Shown: piece by piece, positions 10,606-22,457 of the stretch
How positions within the stretch are numbered: the first letter of the stretch is position 1
Layout of the letters: each line of letters begins with the position of its first letter
Source of the DNA: Rhinopithecus roxellana
Taxonomy: Eukaryota > Chordata > Mammalia > Primates > Cercopithecidae
Assembly: GCF_007565055.1 (NCBI RefSeq)
Contig: NC_044554.1
Coordinates: 13,245,921 to 13,309,920 of the forward strand
Direction of reading: 5' to 3'
Length of the DNA stretch: 64,000 nucleotides
The notes under the pieces: model-generated
What the model was told of the DNA's origin: nothing
The model's input: only the letters and a program-made list of their open reading frames with translations
Database searches by the model: none
Program-made: the position numbers and the translations under genes

Positions 10606-13304
10606 CCAGCTAAGTTTCCTGTGTGGTTCTTTAGTCTAAGGCAGCTTTGATTCATTGGTGCTTTTTTAAGCATTTGAGCACGTTTCTGGCAGTCTTCACT
10701 TTTGACTGATAAATGTCTGCGTCTGTATATAAAACAGTGTACGAATGGGAAAGACAGCCGTATCCACCACTATCTTTAAACACCAGACAGAGTGGGCTAA
10801 GTGCAGCACTAAGATGCAGAGGAGCATGCAAATAGAGAGAAAGTGTTTGTTGTCTCTTCAGGAATTGAAGAAGACTCCCTGAAGGAGGTTACACCAAGCT
10901 GGACCTTGAGGGATACATAGGATTTTGGCGAGTATGGAGGGAGGAGTCGGGAATGGGCAGCGGTGAGAGAGGGTTTGGTGGAAACTGAAGCTGGGAACCC
11001 AGGGACTGGGACCCAATCACAGGGCTTCATGAATCTTGCCAACAGTGTCCCTTTTTTCTTTGGCCCATAACTAGTTTCATGCTTGACTTGTGATTAAGGA
11101 CACTGATTTTTCTCCTCTAGCTGATCAATCTTATTTTCCATTACCTTAAAACAACTTTTTGTAGCTCTTCTATGGAGGAGTTTTAATTCCTGGGCCCTTG
11201 TGCTTTAAGCCCCAGCACCTTCAAAGTGGTCTTCCAGGCACAGGCTGCTGGCTTGAGGGGCCCGGATGTGCTGAGATGCCCCAGTACTTCTTTCTGTTCC
11301 CTTAGAGCAAAGGTGTATTTCTGTCCCTCGGCAGCATTGGTGCAGTCGATAGCCAGTCCAGCTGGAGTGGTTCTGGCTCCCTTTCTAAGCACCCATTCCT
11401 GGGAGAATGCCTTGGGATATCTATTAGCGGCTTCGTGTAGTGTGGCTGCCCTGGTGGCTGGAGTGCTTTGAACACCGATTCCCAGGGACATTACACAGTT
11501 CCTTTCCACTGTTTTCTGGCTCTCCCAAGTGGACACTGACCTCGATGGAGCCAAATGGCACATTTACCTCTGAGCTCTGGCAGCATTGTTTGGACGATTA
11601 TTGTAATCTTGAGGGACTTGTGGGGCTCCAATAGCCTTGACTAAAGGCCTTCCATGGGGGGAAAAAAAGTCACAATTGCTTTGCCAGTTAGAGATCAATC
11701 ACAGCCAGAGCCAACTTCTGCTTTCCTCTTGGAGACACTAACAAGTGCCACAGGATCAGAGGTCTCTCGCCCTAGACCCTCTGAAAAGGAGCCCAGCATG
11801 GCCAGTAGGACCCATTAAGACCATCAGCCGTGGGATTGCCTGTCATTACTGGACTCTAGTCTCAGGGATTCCGAGCAGTGTGTCTCTTCTTCATCCCTGA
11901 ATCTCCAAGCAGAACACTGATATAATCACCCACTACTGAGCAGGGGTTGGTGTGTGCAACATGATGGGGGAATTTTCTGGAGTGGGCATTTTCTTGTGGT
12001 CTCCATCACATGTTCTGGATGACATTTGTAGTAATAGCTTGATAGCTGAGGCCTGCTGTGATGCAGTCCCACTGGCAAAGGCCTCTCCTTGTGCCTTTAC
12101 AAATGTCATGTTCCTGCATGTGCAAGGCACTGCAGGAGGGCTTCTTTATGGACTCTGCTTCCAGTGTAGTCCTGCAACATGTCATCCAGGAAATCTCTCA
12201 GAATACTGTGTTGGGACAGGTGGTGCATCTCTGTCTGTGGTAGATGGATGCTGCTGCCTGGTGCCTCCTGAGGCCATTCAGTCCATTTCTAAATTAAAAT
12301 CTCTAAACAGTAAAAGAAGACCTAGTGAGAACTGCTTTTCTCATCATTGTTCTAGTCTTAGCAGAGCTATGAGAGCCCTCAATACAGGGTTTTGGCTCCC
12401 ACAGACAACTCATCATCCACCTCATTTCTTTGCCTGGGATTCCTGTCTTTTTTCATCCAAATAAAAGAAAAGCCTCTCATCATGTGAATCTCAAGAAGCA
12501 ATAGGGCGGACATCAAGTTCTTCAGTATACCTCAGGGTAGCTATTTTTTTATTCCAAAGTCTACTTAAGTGTCAGAGAGAAGGCTGAATTCAGTTGCCTA
12601 AAGGAGATCTTCAAGTAAGACTTCTACTTAGCTCCTACTATGAATGGAACTATGATAGGGTGGGGAAGATGAAGATATGCATGAGCCTAAGACAGGCAGA
12701 GGCCAAGGTGAGCGCTTTGCACAGTTATTCTCTTGGCTACCAAGGTCATCACTGTCTAGTCAATCAGTGAGATCTCTGCCAGTTTGGGCTCAGATTGCCA
12801 ACATGTGCCCTCAGTTAGCCCCCTGCATGCTGGCCCAGTGTCAGACAGTACAGAGCTGGGACAGGAAGGGGAGGGAGAAGTCCAAATCTTCCAGGCCCAG
12901 GATCACACACAGTCTCGATGTCAATGGCAGCCGGAAGTCAGGAAGTAGAAAATGGGACCAGAGAGAGCATCCAAAAAACACCCAAGCCCATCCCAAACAC
13001 TGGTTCTGAAGAGGGGCCTTGTTGAGTGCAGAGTAGCTGTGTTTGCCATGGGGTGGGGGGAAGGAGCAGCTTTCATGCACTTGGCATGGTGGGCACAGGA
13101 ATAGACCACTTTCCACTGACGGCTCACCTGGAGCATGCCTTAGATTCCCTTAGTACTTATCTTCCAAGCAGCTCAAAGAGTGAATAAATAGAGACAATTA
13201 TTGACCTCGTAATCTTAGATAGCAGCATGGATATTAGGGCAATTTATTATCATTTACTACTTCCTCTTTCGAGAGAAGAGAAAATGAACGAGTGTGGAAA
13301 ATAA
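10606..13304. other. unassigned sequence; weak L2-like antisense traces
   Basis: No exon found. 10855-10925 ('gactccctgaaggaggttacaccaagctggaccttgag') weakly resembles an antisense L2 3' region. A 170-codon ORF at 11952-12464 (+) has no recognisable domain, no conserved feel and no splice context; I treat it as chance. Confidence 0.35.
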
Positions 13305-13560
13305 ATCAACTTCTTGGGAACCTCAGCCTAGTTAACATATTACCATTGATTAAGCAGCTACCACGTGCCAGACTGTTTGGCTATGGAGATAGGAAGGGCT
13401 ATAAGTCACAATTCCTGTCTTCCAGAAGATTCCCATCTGGTGAGAATCAGAGACATAAACCAGCCACTCTACGACAGCCTTAGGAAAGCTGCCGGGCTTT
13501 GCTGAGTGAGGGCGCACCAGGAGGGGAGAGAGAGGCTTCCCTGAGGAGGGGCCAGGTGAG
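13305..13560 (-). mobile_element. probable L2 LINE fragment, antisense
   Basis: 'attaccattgattaagcagctaccacgtgccagactgtttggctatggagatagg', then 'gtcttccagaag' and 'ggcttccctgaggagggg' read as antisense L2 tail followed by its 3' coding region. Confidence 0.4.
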
Positions 13561-13594
13561 TGGGAGAGATGCGAAGAAGGCCATGAATAATAAC

Positions 13595-13757
13595 ATGTTC
13601 TATTTTTTTATATCCCTTCTATGTGCCAGCCCCTTCACAAATAAATCATCTAATTCCAAGTGTGGAAACACAAGCTTTGAGAAGATTATAAGCCAAATGC
13701 CAAATTTGAACTTGGGCTTCCAAACTCCAGGGCCCAGCAAGGAGGCACTGCATTTTT
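13595..13757 (-). mobile_element. MIR SINE fragment, antisense
   Basis: 'ttctatgtgccagccccttcacaaataaatcatctaattcc', 'gaagattataagccaaatgccaaatttgaacttgggcttccaaactccagggc' keep the order of an antisense MIR with high divergence. Confidence 0.5.
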
Positions 13758-14880
13758 AAGGCCCATCTCTCATGGTATTTGTTCTCAACTCTGGGAGAGA
13801 CCTGAGGCCTAAGGAAGCATCCTGGGGACCCAGTGTAGCCCCTTCACCTCCATACATCTTGAATGCTGGTCTTTAAAGTTTCTTCTCCTGAGGAAGTGGG
13901 ACTGAGACTGTCTTGTGTGGTCGTGTTTTGTTGGGTGGTTGGGGTTGGGGTCCAGAGGGGACATCCTGTTCATGCAGCCTAATGGGGAGCGTCCACCTGC
14001 CCCTTGTGTTTCTCAGCACCAACCTGCTACCAGGCCCAGCCCTGGGCTCCAGCCAGGGAGGGGATGCCTTCCAGCCTAGCCATGGCAAGAAGAGGCCAGG
14101 AGCCATTTTAGCCACTGGTTTGCAAGAGAAGAAAAGATTCGCTGCTGCTGCCTGCACACACCCGCCTGCTCACTCCCTTTGATGCTGGAGAGCTCACCGC
14201 TGCTGCTTGCTTTTCTAGTTTTCTTCCTTCATTTTCCTTTTGCAGATTTCACTGATTTTGAATCTCTCACAGTTGAGCCCTGGGTTTCCAGAGATCTGAG
14301 AAACAAAGTGATCACATTTTCCTAGAGGGGAGCTCAACATTCTGCTGGGGAAGTGGGAGATGTCGAGTCTGAGGTCATTTTTTCAAACCCCAACTTGTTT
14401 TCTTCTATGAATTTAAGGAGATTTTTGAGTTGGGGAACAAATAAAATCATTCTGTCAGAGCAAAGGAGAAACATTTTTGTATATTGCCTTAAGCTTTCCA
14501 TGTACCGTTAAGCGATTAAAATGCAACTGAAACTCTGATAGCAAAAAGAAAAATTAATAAATACAGTATAATAAGTGCATAAAGATTATTAGGGGAAAGG
14601 AAGACTCTTGGGACCAGCCATTCTGTGTCCAGATTTGCATCTGCTTGGAGTGAATCACATATCCTTGAACCACAGTTGCTGTTCTTCTCAGTAATTTGGT
14701 CTGTCTGAGTTCATGTAAGTGGAAGCCCACAGATCAAAACCACTGTCAGCCACCAGCACAGCTTTTTGATAGTTTTCCAGGGAAGTTCAGTAGCACCTGG
14801 TCCTCTGGCCATTGTTACAGGTTTATCACATCCATAGGTCCTACCAAGATCTGTGGGTCCAGTTACCTCCCAGTGAGCAG

Positions 14881-14885
<5 letters not shown>
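13758..14885. other. unassigned sequence
   Basis: No repeat or exon recognised. Overlapping ORFs on both strands at 13873-14182 are short and unrelated to any family I know. Confidence 0.35.
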
Positions 14886-14925
<40 letters not shown>

Positions 14926-15202
14926 AGATGGAGTCTTGCTCTGTTGCCAGGCTGGAGTGCAGTGGCGTGATCTCTGTTCACTGCAACCTTTGCCTCAAGG
15001 TTCAAGCGATTCTCCTGACTCAGCCTCCCAAGTAGCTGGGACTACAGGCACCCACCACCACACCCAGCTAATGTTTGTATTTTTAGTAGAGATGGGGTTT
15101 CACCATGTTGGCCAAGATGATCTCGATCTCTTGACCTCGTGATCCGCCCACCTTGGCTTCCCAAAGTGCTGGGATCATAGGCTTGAGCCACCACGCCCAA
15201 CT
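14886..15202 (-). mobile_element. AluS/Y-type SINE with long poly-T
   Basis: A T-run of about 39 bases, then 'gagatggagtcttgctctgttgccaggctgg' to 'ggcttgagccaccacgcccaact'. The shared flank 'gagactt' on both sides is the likely target duplication. The 'ggcttgagcc' end is shared with the Old World monkey AluY copies. Confidence 0.9.
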
Positions 15203-16649
15203 GAGACTTACTTTTTAGGCAGAGCTCACATCTACCTTCCTGGAAAGAGCTTGGAATGTTTAAATTAACATAAATACAACCCCAATTTTTTTCATTACAA
15301 TACCTTTTAGAATAAGTTAAAATGAAAAGCATAATGTTTAAATTATATAAAATTATGTTAACAGCTATAGCATTATAGCGTATGCCATTTTGACATTTTT
15401 GTAATTCCTATAGCAACTGAGGTAGTTTCACAACCCTGAAATCTAAGGCCCTTTTCAGGAGCTTTGTTATTTCTTCCAAGAAAGAAGAATTTAAGGTTGT
15501 CTGTTTTGCCGTCTTCTTTTTTCCCACCACGAGATTCTCTATGGCGAGCGTAGATATCACTGATTGCCAATAGGCTGTCTGACTGCCTTCAAAGCAGTGT
15601 CTGCTTCTTGCAGCTTCTCTGTACATCTGGTGCTTCACCTGAAATTCCTGCTTGCAAAAGGGAGGAATCAAGCCTTATTTAGTCTCTCTTAAGGTTTTCA
15701 TCATTTGAGCTCTCACCAGTTGTTGCTTCATAATGTCAAAGTCTCGAGCCTTGGAAGGTATCCAGGGGCAAATTCAAAGGCACGCAGCATCTAGCTTGAT
15801 CCTGAATCCACAAAACCAGCTGTCTTCCCATCTTAGAAACAAGTCCTATATAAATAGAGAATTGGAGATGTCACCCTGCCTTTTCCTTAACTGTAACCAT
15901 TTTCAAAAGTGAATATTGGATATAAACTAAAGTTTATAAACACATGACTTTGCTTGTCAAAAGTGTTCTCTCTAGAAGGCTGTTTATCTGGAATAAAACG
16001 CTGCTCCCATGCTGCCAGTTTCTTTTTCAGTGTTGACTTCAGAAGCACTTTACCAACTACACTGGGAAGTCAGTTAGTACTTTACTTTTGTAGGAACCAT
16101 TCTATTGTCCCAAACTTTGTGTCTTCTTACGTCACAACTGAGTTTTGTTCCATCCCTCCCTCCTCTGCCACCTGGGGGTATGGGAGGCAGATTTCAGGGG
16201 GAGGAAGGCTGTGAGAGTGGACAGAGGCCTGGGAGAACCTCACTGCTATTGGGAAGCAGGCAGAGTGCCAGACCAAGCTGATAACGTGAATGTGATGGAC
16301 TCTGCCGTGAATGGGAATTGTACCAGAAGTTCAGGAAGGGAAGTGGAGGGCTGCTTGCTCAAAACCGAGGCACTTAGAAAAGTGTGATAAATTTATAAGC
16401 AGCACTGGTTTAATGCTACAAGCCTGATCTGTGAGTAATCTCCTGAATAACCTTTAATGAGTAAGCATTAAGTCGATAGACATTGGAAAGAACTCCAGTA
16501 ATCTAATTCCCCATCCCCCACCCTGCCCATGACAATTTATAGCCTCTGTGTGCTCATTTGACACAGGAAGTGATCAACTTGTTTACCTGGCTCTGTTGGG
16601 CATAAGTTCTTAGGTCAATAATTGATGCTATAACCATAATTTTAAATTA
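15203..16649. other. unassigned sequence
   Basis: No recognisable repeat, exon or RNA gene. Confidence 0.35.
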
Positions 16650-16781
16650 ATATAATGATTTCCATTTCAGTTCATAAAACTTGTCTGCATCCCAGTATGG
16701 TAGATGATGAATATAATTTTCTCCATTTTATAGCTGGAGAAATCGAGCCAGGAAACAGTGATGCTAGAAGGGGACACTAGT
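16650..16781 (-). mobile_element. MIR SINE fragment, truncated by a MER3-like insertion
   Basis: 'tagatgatgaatataattttctccattttatagctggagaaatcgagccagg' is antisense MIR core. It stops where the MER3-like copy B starts; sequence after 16978 ('tggcttcaggctcttg') may be its continuation. Confidence 0.5.
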
Positions 16782-16978
16782 CAGTGCTGGTAAACGTTTT
16801 AACAACCAGCTCTCTGAGGGAAGAAGTCCTGGTTTGTAGTGGATGCCGATTTCCATCATGTAAATACTCCCACCTTGGCTGCTTCAAGCTGTCAACATGG
16901 CATCACTGAATGCAGAGTGGGGAAGAATTGCACATAGTCAGCTCTTGTGAGCTGGTACTAGCTGGCTGCAGCATAATG
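16782..16978 (+). mobile_element. MER3-like hAT MITE, copy B
   Basis: Starts cagtgctggtaaacgttttaac and ends near gctgcagcataatg. Internal blocks 'gaagtcctggtttgtagtggatgcc', 'atgtaaatactcccaccttggctg' and 'ttcaagctgtcaacatggcatcactgaatgc' align with copies A and C. Confidence 0.65.
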
Positions 16979-17261
16979 GCACCAATGATTCAGTTTCTGG
17001 CTTCAGGCTCTTGGATGACCACTGAGGACCAGCTCAGACCACTTTAAATCCCAACTTAACTCTCAGACTCTGCTCAGCCTCGAACTACATTGCCCTGAAG
17101 ATTATTTTTCAAACTTTGAGTTGTAACCCATTAAACAGTCGTGAAATTAATTTAGGGAGCTGAATGAGCATTTTTTAAATGAAATAGAATAGAGTAAAAC
17201 AAAAAGAAATGAATAGAACAGAACAGAAAATATCAGCGTGTACACCACATGTTTCAATGAT

Positions 17262-17392
17262 AGATGATGGATGGATGGGTGGATGGATAGGTGGATGGAT
17301 GGGTGGGGTGGGTGGGTGGATGGATGGGTAGATGGGTGGATGAGTGGGGTGGGTGGGTGGATGGAAAGATGAATAGACGGATGGATGAATAC
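17262..17392 (+). repeat. GGAT/GGGT simple repeat with G-quadruplex motif
   Basis: Imperfect tetranucleotide array (gatggatggatgggtgg...). It contains gggtggggtgggtggg at 17301-17316, four G-runs of three or more joined by single T, and a second G-rich island at 17346-17360 (runs of 4, 3, 3 and 2). The motif is on the strand I infer to be the sense strand of the host gene. Confidence 0.9.
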
Positions 17393-17748
17393 ATGTCTAT
17401 AGTGGGTTGGGGTCAAAAACTAAAAATATTGACCCAGAAGCTAATGTACCTCTGTTTTCTCATCCGAAAAATGGAGTTAGTGGAGTTGCCTCCTCCCTGC
17501 CTGTGATCCCGCCAGGGGGTGACCAGATCACTCTGTGATAATGCTGTCATGGTGCTAGCACTCTAATCGACAGCTGATCCATTTGTGGTGACAAAACAGG
17601 GCAAAGCAGACAGGTCTGGCTTTGTCTCTTTGGGAGATGGTTGTACGTTGTGTTTGGACAAAGTTCCATCTTCACGGGGCACATGTTTTCTTGGCATTTG
17701 GCCACAGCCTAGAGAAGCCTCCCAGTGGCTCTCAGCCTTCCTCTGTCC

Positions 17749-17764
17749 ACATGTGTACACATGT
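17749..17764. repeat. 16-bp perfect palindrome in a CA-rich stretch
   Basis: acatgtgtacacatgt equals its own reverse complement. It is followed by an imperfect (CA)n to about 17779, so slippage within a simple repeat explains it. Confidence 0.7.
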
Positions 17765-17954
17765 ACACATACACACACATGAAGTTCTGCAGTCAGAGGG
17801 ATCAGCCTTCTTAGGTCTACTGTGAAATGTCATGGGGGAGAGTCCTTTGGAGCAAGGACTCTCCGTTGGAGGGAACTAGTAAATTTTTGAAAATAAGAGA
17901 GGTAATGATGAAAGCTTTCTCCACACTCTCTCCTGAGTCCCTCCTGGAAAAAGG

Positions 17955-18110
17955 TACAAGGCCAAGCAGTGTTTAGGAGCCATCACAGCAACCCCATGAA
18001 ACAGAGACTGTTAGCCATTTTCAGAGATGAGGACACTCACCCTAGGAAAGGTTCAGCAATGAGCCCTGTGCTCCCAACCTCACCTCTGACCCCAGGCCAG
18101 TGCCCAGGCC
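17955..18110 (-). mobile_element. MIR SINE
   Basis: 'gtttaggagccatcacagcaaccccatgaaacagagactgttagccattttcagagatgaggacactcaccctaggaaaggttcag' is an antisense MIR core. Confidence 0.65.
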
Positions 18111-18214
18111 AACAGCCCCTTCAGAGGACAGCCTGTTAGTCATCCAGGAAATCCTTCCAAACTGGTTTTCTCATCTGTGAAATGGGATATTGTTCTACGT
18201 AAGCAGCATGTTCC

Positions 18215-18395
18215 TGAGAAAAGAGAAATGGCTTTAGAGTCAGAATATCCGGGAATCTCATGCTACTTTTTACAAATCACTGCCGTGAGATTGCAAGCAA
18301 ATACTTTACTATAGTTGCCTTGCCTGGAAAGTGGAGATGTTGACAGTTTCGCAGGTTCATTATGAAGATTAACTAAAATAACATTATCACATCAC
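18215..18395 (+). mobile_element. MIR SINE
   Basis: 'gaaatggctttagagtcagaatatccggg', 'tttacaaatcactgccgtgag', 'cttgcctggaaagtggagatgttgacagtttcgcaggttcattatgaagattaactaaaataacat' follows MIR order in plus orientation, diverged. A separate MIR-like scrap lies at 18165-18190. Confidence 0.55.
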
Positions 18396-18496
18396 AAATC
18401 TGGAGAGGTATGTATATTAACATGTCAACAGTGGTTATCACTAGGTGGTGGCATTACAGGTGGTTTCACTCTTCACTTTTTTACCTGTTTTTAATT

Positions 18497-18683
18497 CAGT
18501 GGTGCACTAGTAAATATTTAACAAAAGAAAAACAAAAACCTGATGTGTAGTGTTTGCCCATATCCTTGGCGTAAATACTTCCACCATGGCTGATTTCAAG
18601 CTACCGCCATGACGACACTAAACGTGAAATTGGGAAGTGACACGTGTGATTGGCTGGCACCAGTCCACTTCAGCTCACCACTG
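18497..18683 (+). mobile_element. MER3-like hAT MITE, copy C, with terminal inverted repeats
   Basis: Starts cagtggtgcactag and ends cagctcaccactg, so cagtggtg/caccactg form the terminal inverted repeats expected of hAT elements. Flanking 'gtttttaatt' and 'gtttttaact' look like the 8-bp target duplication with a small shift. Internal blocks 'tgtagtgtttgcccat', 'gtaaatacttccaccatggctgatttcaagctacc' align with copies A and B. Confidence 0.75.
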
Positions 18684-18725
18684 TTTTTAACTGTGCACTG
18701 CATGTTTTGCTTGGGGGTAAATTAG

Positions 18726-18743
18726 AGAGAGAGAGAGAGAAGG
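18726..18743 (+). repeat. (GA)n microsatellite
   Basis: About nine GA units (agagagagagagagagag). Short and otherwise unremarkable. Confidence 0.85.
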
Positions 18744-18744
18744 A

Positions 18745-20520
18745 AAGATAATTAATTAGTAGAGTACCTAGCATTATGCCTGGCATTAGTTCTCCTCTCT
18801 CCCTGCCCTCCCTCCCTGCTTTGTCCCCCAGCCCACATTGCTCTAATGGAACAGCACACTGCCTGTGAACACCTAGCCATGTGAAGTGGTGGTCTTCCTG
18901 GGAGCCAGCTGCCTGTCTTTGCTTCCCATCAGCAGGGCCCTCAGGACCTGGGCAGCCTGTAGAGGATATCCTAAGGTTGACTCACTGAGGAATAATCAAG
19001 CAGACTCCCAGGTCCTCTCACTTTCCGCAGGAGACATGCTCAGAGCAGACACTACAAGGTTGACGCTGCCCTCGAGGGAAACTAGGAAAAGTCTCAATGA
19101 GTGAAAGGCCTGGAGGGGAACACACCCCCAGGTGGCCACAGTCTCTAAGGAGCCGAACCTTTACCTTCCACTCACTGACATAACAGATGTGTGTGAGTGT
19201 GGGGGTGGGGGAGATGGGATGGGCTCAGCAGGTCTCTGGAGGAATACAGAAGAATGAGGCATCAGTGGCAGCCTGACAGGCCCTGACAGGTCACCCAGCA
19301 TGTGGCCTGTCATTCTGGCACAAGAGTAGATGTTCAAGAAATTTTTGTTAATGCTTGGTTTGGTTTGTTGTTGTTGTTGTTTTAATTTTTAATGATCACC
19401 TTATATTCCTTCATAACCTGACCTGCTGCAGAAAGGATGTCAGGCAGCCAAATAAACGCTTATTGAATAAGCCCTCACCAGCTCCTGGTTTTGCCTGTTC
19501 CTGGATATAAACTGTGACTTTAAGTCAAAATGAGATGCAGAGTATTAATAAAGTTTTCTGGTAATGGTATTTTTCTTTAATGTCTTCTGGCTTTTCTGTT
19601 TTTTTTTCAAATGTATCTTCGGAGAACTTGGATCCCTTTTGTTTTATTTAAAAAAAAAAAAAGAATATATGTTACAAAAATAACCTGTAAATTAAAAGCA
19701 AAACAGGAGTTGTGTCAACAGTTAAGGCCCAAGAAGGGTCATCTCCACGGCTCTAAGGCTCTGCACTGAGGGGCCCGCCTGCCCACAGGGTGTTGGCTGG
19801 GCCCAGCATCGGGCTCTTGTCTCAGCCTCTCTTCCCACAGGCCTCCTGCCTACGAGGCCCTGATTAATAACACTCCCCTCCAGGAACTCCCAGAAGACAC
19901 TGCATGCCAGTCTTAGAAGTGTCAGTGGCGAGAGATGAAGGGGATGACAGGCCACGCCCTTTAAAATACAGTTAGGCCTGTGTCCTGGCCACCCTCCATG
20001 AGGCAAGCAGCCACCTCGGGCACCTGAAACCTGGGGAGGCCACTACGGTGTGAGTCACCTGCCTCCAGACAGGCCAGTCTACTCTTTCAGTCACAGGCTT
20101 CCTTCAGGGCAAGTGGGGGCCTCACCGCTTGCCTATGATAAACCTGCCAGTTCCATTTCCCTTGAAGCAGCAGGGCTGCTCTGGGAAGGGAGCATAGAGC
20201 CTGGGGGCCTCCCTTAGGTATTTGTTGGGTTTGAACCTTCCCCTCCTCTGGCCTAGGATGGCAGTTGAGGGAACCATCCTGTTTGAGGGGTTTTGTTAAA
20301 GACACAAGCTGAATCTAGCAGATGAGGGCTTGTGGGGATTCTCAACCTGAGGAGGTTTAATTCCTCCATCACCCCTGCCACTGTTCATGGCTGCCCTCTC
20401 AAAGCCAGTCAGCTAAGAGGAGGCAGGGCGGAGGTGCCCGCCAGAGCCCTGTCTCCACCCGGTGGTGCACAAGATATAACCACGGGTTTCCTATAACTGG
20501 ACTGTTTGTTCTTTTTTGCT
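18745..20520. other. unassigned sequence with small simple repeats
   Basis: No exon. Contains a (TTG)n at about 19365-19382, an A13 run near 19651, and short L2-tail-like pieces at 19300-19350 and 19430-19470 ('aaataaacgcttattgaataa'). Confidence 0.35.
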
Positions 20521-20522
20521 GG

Positions 20523-20569
20523 TTTTTTTTTTTTTTTTTTTTTTTGTCAGATAGATAGATAGATAGATA
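20523..20569 (+). repeat. T23 run followed by (AGAT)n
   Basis: Twenty-three T followed by five AGAT units, immediately upstream of an AluJ in minus orientation; probably grown from the Alu's tail. Confidence 0.9.
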
Positions 20570-20850
20570 ATTTTTTTCTTTTTCTTTTTGAGACAGAGTC
20601 TCACTCTGTTGCCCAGGCTGGAGTGCAGTGGTGTGATCATGGCTCACTGCAGCTTTGATCTCTTGGACTCAAGCAACTCTCCTACCTTAGCCCCCTAAGT
20701 AGCTGGAACTACAGGCACAAGCCACCTCACCCGGCTGATTTTTGTACATTTTTTGTAGAGATGGGGTCTCACTTTGTTTCCCAGACTGGTCTTGATCGTC
20801 CTGCCTCCCAAAGTGCTGGGATTACAGGTGTAAGCCACCACACCCAGCTG
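20570..20850 (-). mobile_element. AluJ-type SINE
   Basis: 'gagacagagtctcactctgttgcccaggctggagtgcag' to 'taagccaccacacccagct' with an internal deletion after 'cagactggtcttgatc'. AluJ traits include 'gatcatggctcactgcagc'. Confidence 0.9.
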
Positions 20851-20852
20851 AG

Positions 20853-21335
20853 ATACAATTCACATACCCTACAGTTCACCATTTAAAGTGTACAGTTCAG
20901 TTGGTTTTAGTCTGTTCTCAGAGTTGTGTGACCGTCATCACTATCGATCTTAGAACATTTTCATTGACCCAAAAAGAAACTCTATACCTGTTAGCAGTCA
21001 CCCTCGAATTCCTCCAGGCCCCCCAACCCAACCAAGCACTTACCTCCTTTTTGTCTCTATAGATTCGCCTATTCTGGACATTTCATGTAAATGGGGTCAT
21101 TCAATATGTGACCTTTTGTGTCTGCCTCTTTTCATTTAGCCTTATATTTTCTAGGTTTATCCACATTGTAGCCCGGATCAGTACTTATTGCTTTCACTGG
21201 ATGGATAATGTTCTGTGGTATTTTGTTTATCCACTTGTCAAGTGGTGGGTGTTTGGGTTGTATCCACTTTTTGGCTATTCTGAGTAATGCTGCTGTGAAC
21301 ATCCATGTACATATGTGTTCATTGTCTCGGAGGTA
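20853..21335 (-). mobile_element. L1M-type LINE fragment, antisense
   Basis: 'gatacaattcacataccctacagttcaccatttaaagtgtacagttcag', 'gaacattttcattgacccaaaaagaaactct', 'tagattcgcctattctggacatttcatgtaaatgg', 'ccactttttggctattctgagtaatgctgctgtgaacatccatgtaca' is a familiar old L1 3' segment read in reverse. Confidence 0.85.
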
Positions 21336-21364
21336 TTTTCACGTAACTGATCTTTTGACAGTAT

Positions 21365-21918
21365 GCACCTGATCGCGTCACTTCTTTGCTTAAAAAGCCC
21401 CAGTACTTCCCATTGGTCTTAAAGTCAGAGTCAAAATCCTCACCTGGGCATGGAAGGTTCATGGCTTCTGGGCCTGGCCAGCCTCACCCTGCTGTTTCCC
21501 CTGTTCTGTTCCAGCCAAGAGGCTCCAAGGCTCCCTCCATGCACAGAACCTCCTTCCTTGGCTTCATCTTCAAACTTTCCGCCTTCCCCCTGCCTGGCCC
21601 TTTGCTTCCCTAACCTCTACTCATCCTGGAGTCTCAGATGACCTGCCCCCTCCTCAGGGAAGCATTCTCCACTGCCTCACACTAGGTTAGGGCCACCTGC
21701 CGCACACTCCCAGGAGACCCCGTGCATCGCCTCTGTAGCCTGTAACACAGCTGCAGGCAATGATGACTCGTGTAGTGGTCTGCCTGATGCTTCTCTCTTC
21801 TGCTACCTTAAGCTCCAGGAGAGCAGAGAACTCATTCTTGTTCCCCAGTTTTCCCGAGCACCTAGCACATTGCCTGGCACATTCAGGTGCTCAGTAAATA
21901 TTTATTGAATGAATAATG
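21365..21918 (+). mobile_element. L2 LINE 3' end
   Basis: 'cgcgtcacttctttgcttaaaaagccccagtacttcccattggtcttaaag', then the L2 tail 'taagctccaggagagcagagaactcattcttgttccccagttttcccgagcacctagcacattgcctggcaca...cagtaaatatttattgaatgaataatgg'. Confidence 0.9.
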
Positions 21919-22419
21919 GGTAATGATGGCAACAAATGAGCCACTTGTTCAGAGGACTCCTTCAGCCTTAGCATGTCCCTCAGGTGATGGAGAAACCCAG
22001 GCACTGCCGAGGCCAAATGACTTCTCCTTCTGTCCCCAGCCAGACACCCTCTCACATCCCTGAAGGACCGCTGCTTACACAGGAATGGGTTTGGAGGAGT
22101 TCCTCCCAGCCTGAGATATATAGAGCCTCAGTGAATCCCAGCTAACATGTGGGTTCTCTCAGGACAGGGTGATTCCCATAGCATGTGACTCAGAGCAGCC
22201 CCTCAGCACCACAGACTGAATCAGGAGCAGCCGCAGTCCATGTCCAGGGGAGAAATGAGGAGGGATTCTCTGACGCAATTGCTTCTCTGAGAGGCGGGGA
22301 GCTGCCTTATGACAAACCGAGTTCCCTTAGTAAAGACTATTGCCTTTCTGCGTGTTGTGTTTGAAAAACTGTCCTTGAAGAAATTCCAAGAGGCAACTGT
22401 ACACCTTCTGAGACTTAAT
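21919..22419. other. intron sequence upstream of the exon, unassigned
   Basis: No repeat recognised in the 500 bases before the acceptor region. If conserved in other mammals, this is the most likely place for splicing enhancers of the exon. Confidence 0.4.
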
Positions 22420-22457
22420 TGCTTTTTCAAAAAACACTGTTTTCATTTCCCCCACAG
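22420..22457 (+). promoter_or_regulatory. ATXN7L1: 3' splice site (branch region, polypyrimidine tract, AG)
   Basis: 'ctgttttcatttcccccacag' ends at 22457. The tract is rich in T and C, with AG directly before the exon. A possible branch point is the A in 'gacttaattg' at about 22412-22421, inside the usual distance. Confidence 0.85.

Noticed and set aside
11952..12464. 170-codon ORF on the plus strand
   Set aside because: No recognisable family, no flanking splice signals I would trust, and a second frame is also open over part of it; chance in a 64-kb window.
17147..17416. Minus-strand ORF rich in His, Pro and Ser repeats
   Set aside because: It is a reading of the GGAT/GGGT simple repeat; repetitive peptide, not a gene.
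1..22457. Search for the preceding ATXN7L1 exon
   Set aside because: No exon ending in a donor with the matching phase and a recognisable peptide was found upstream.
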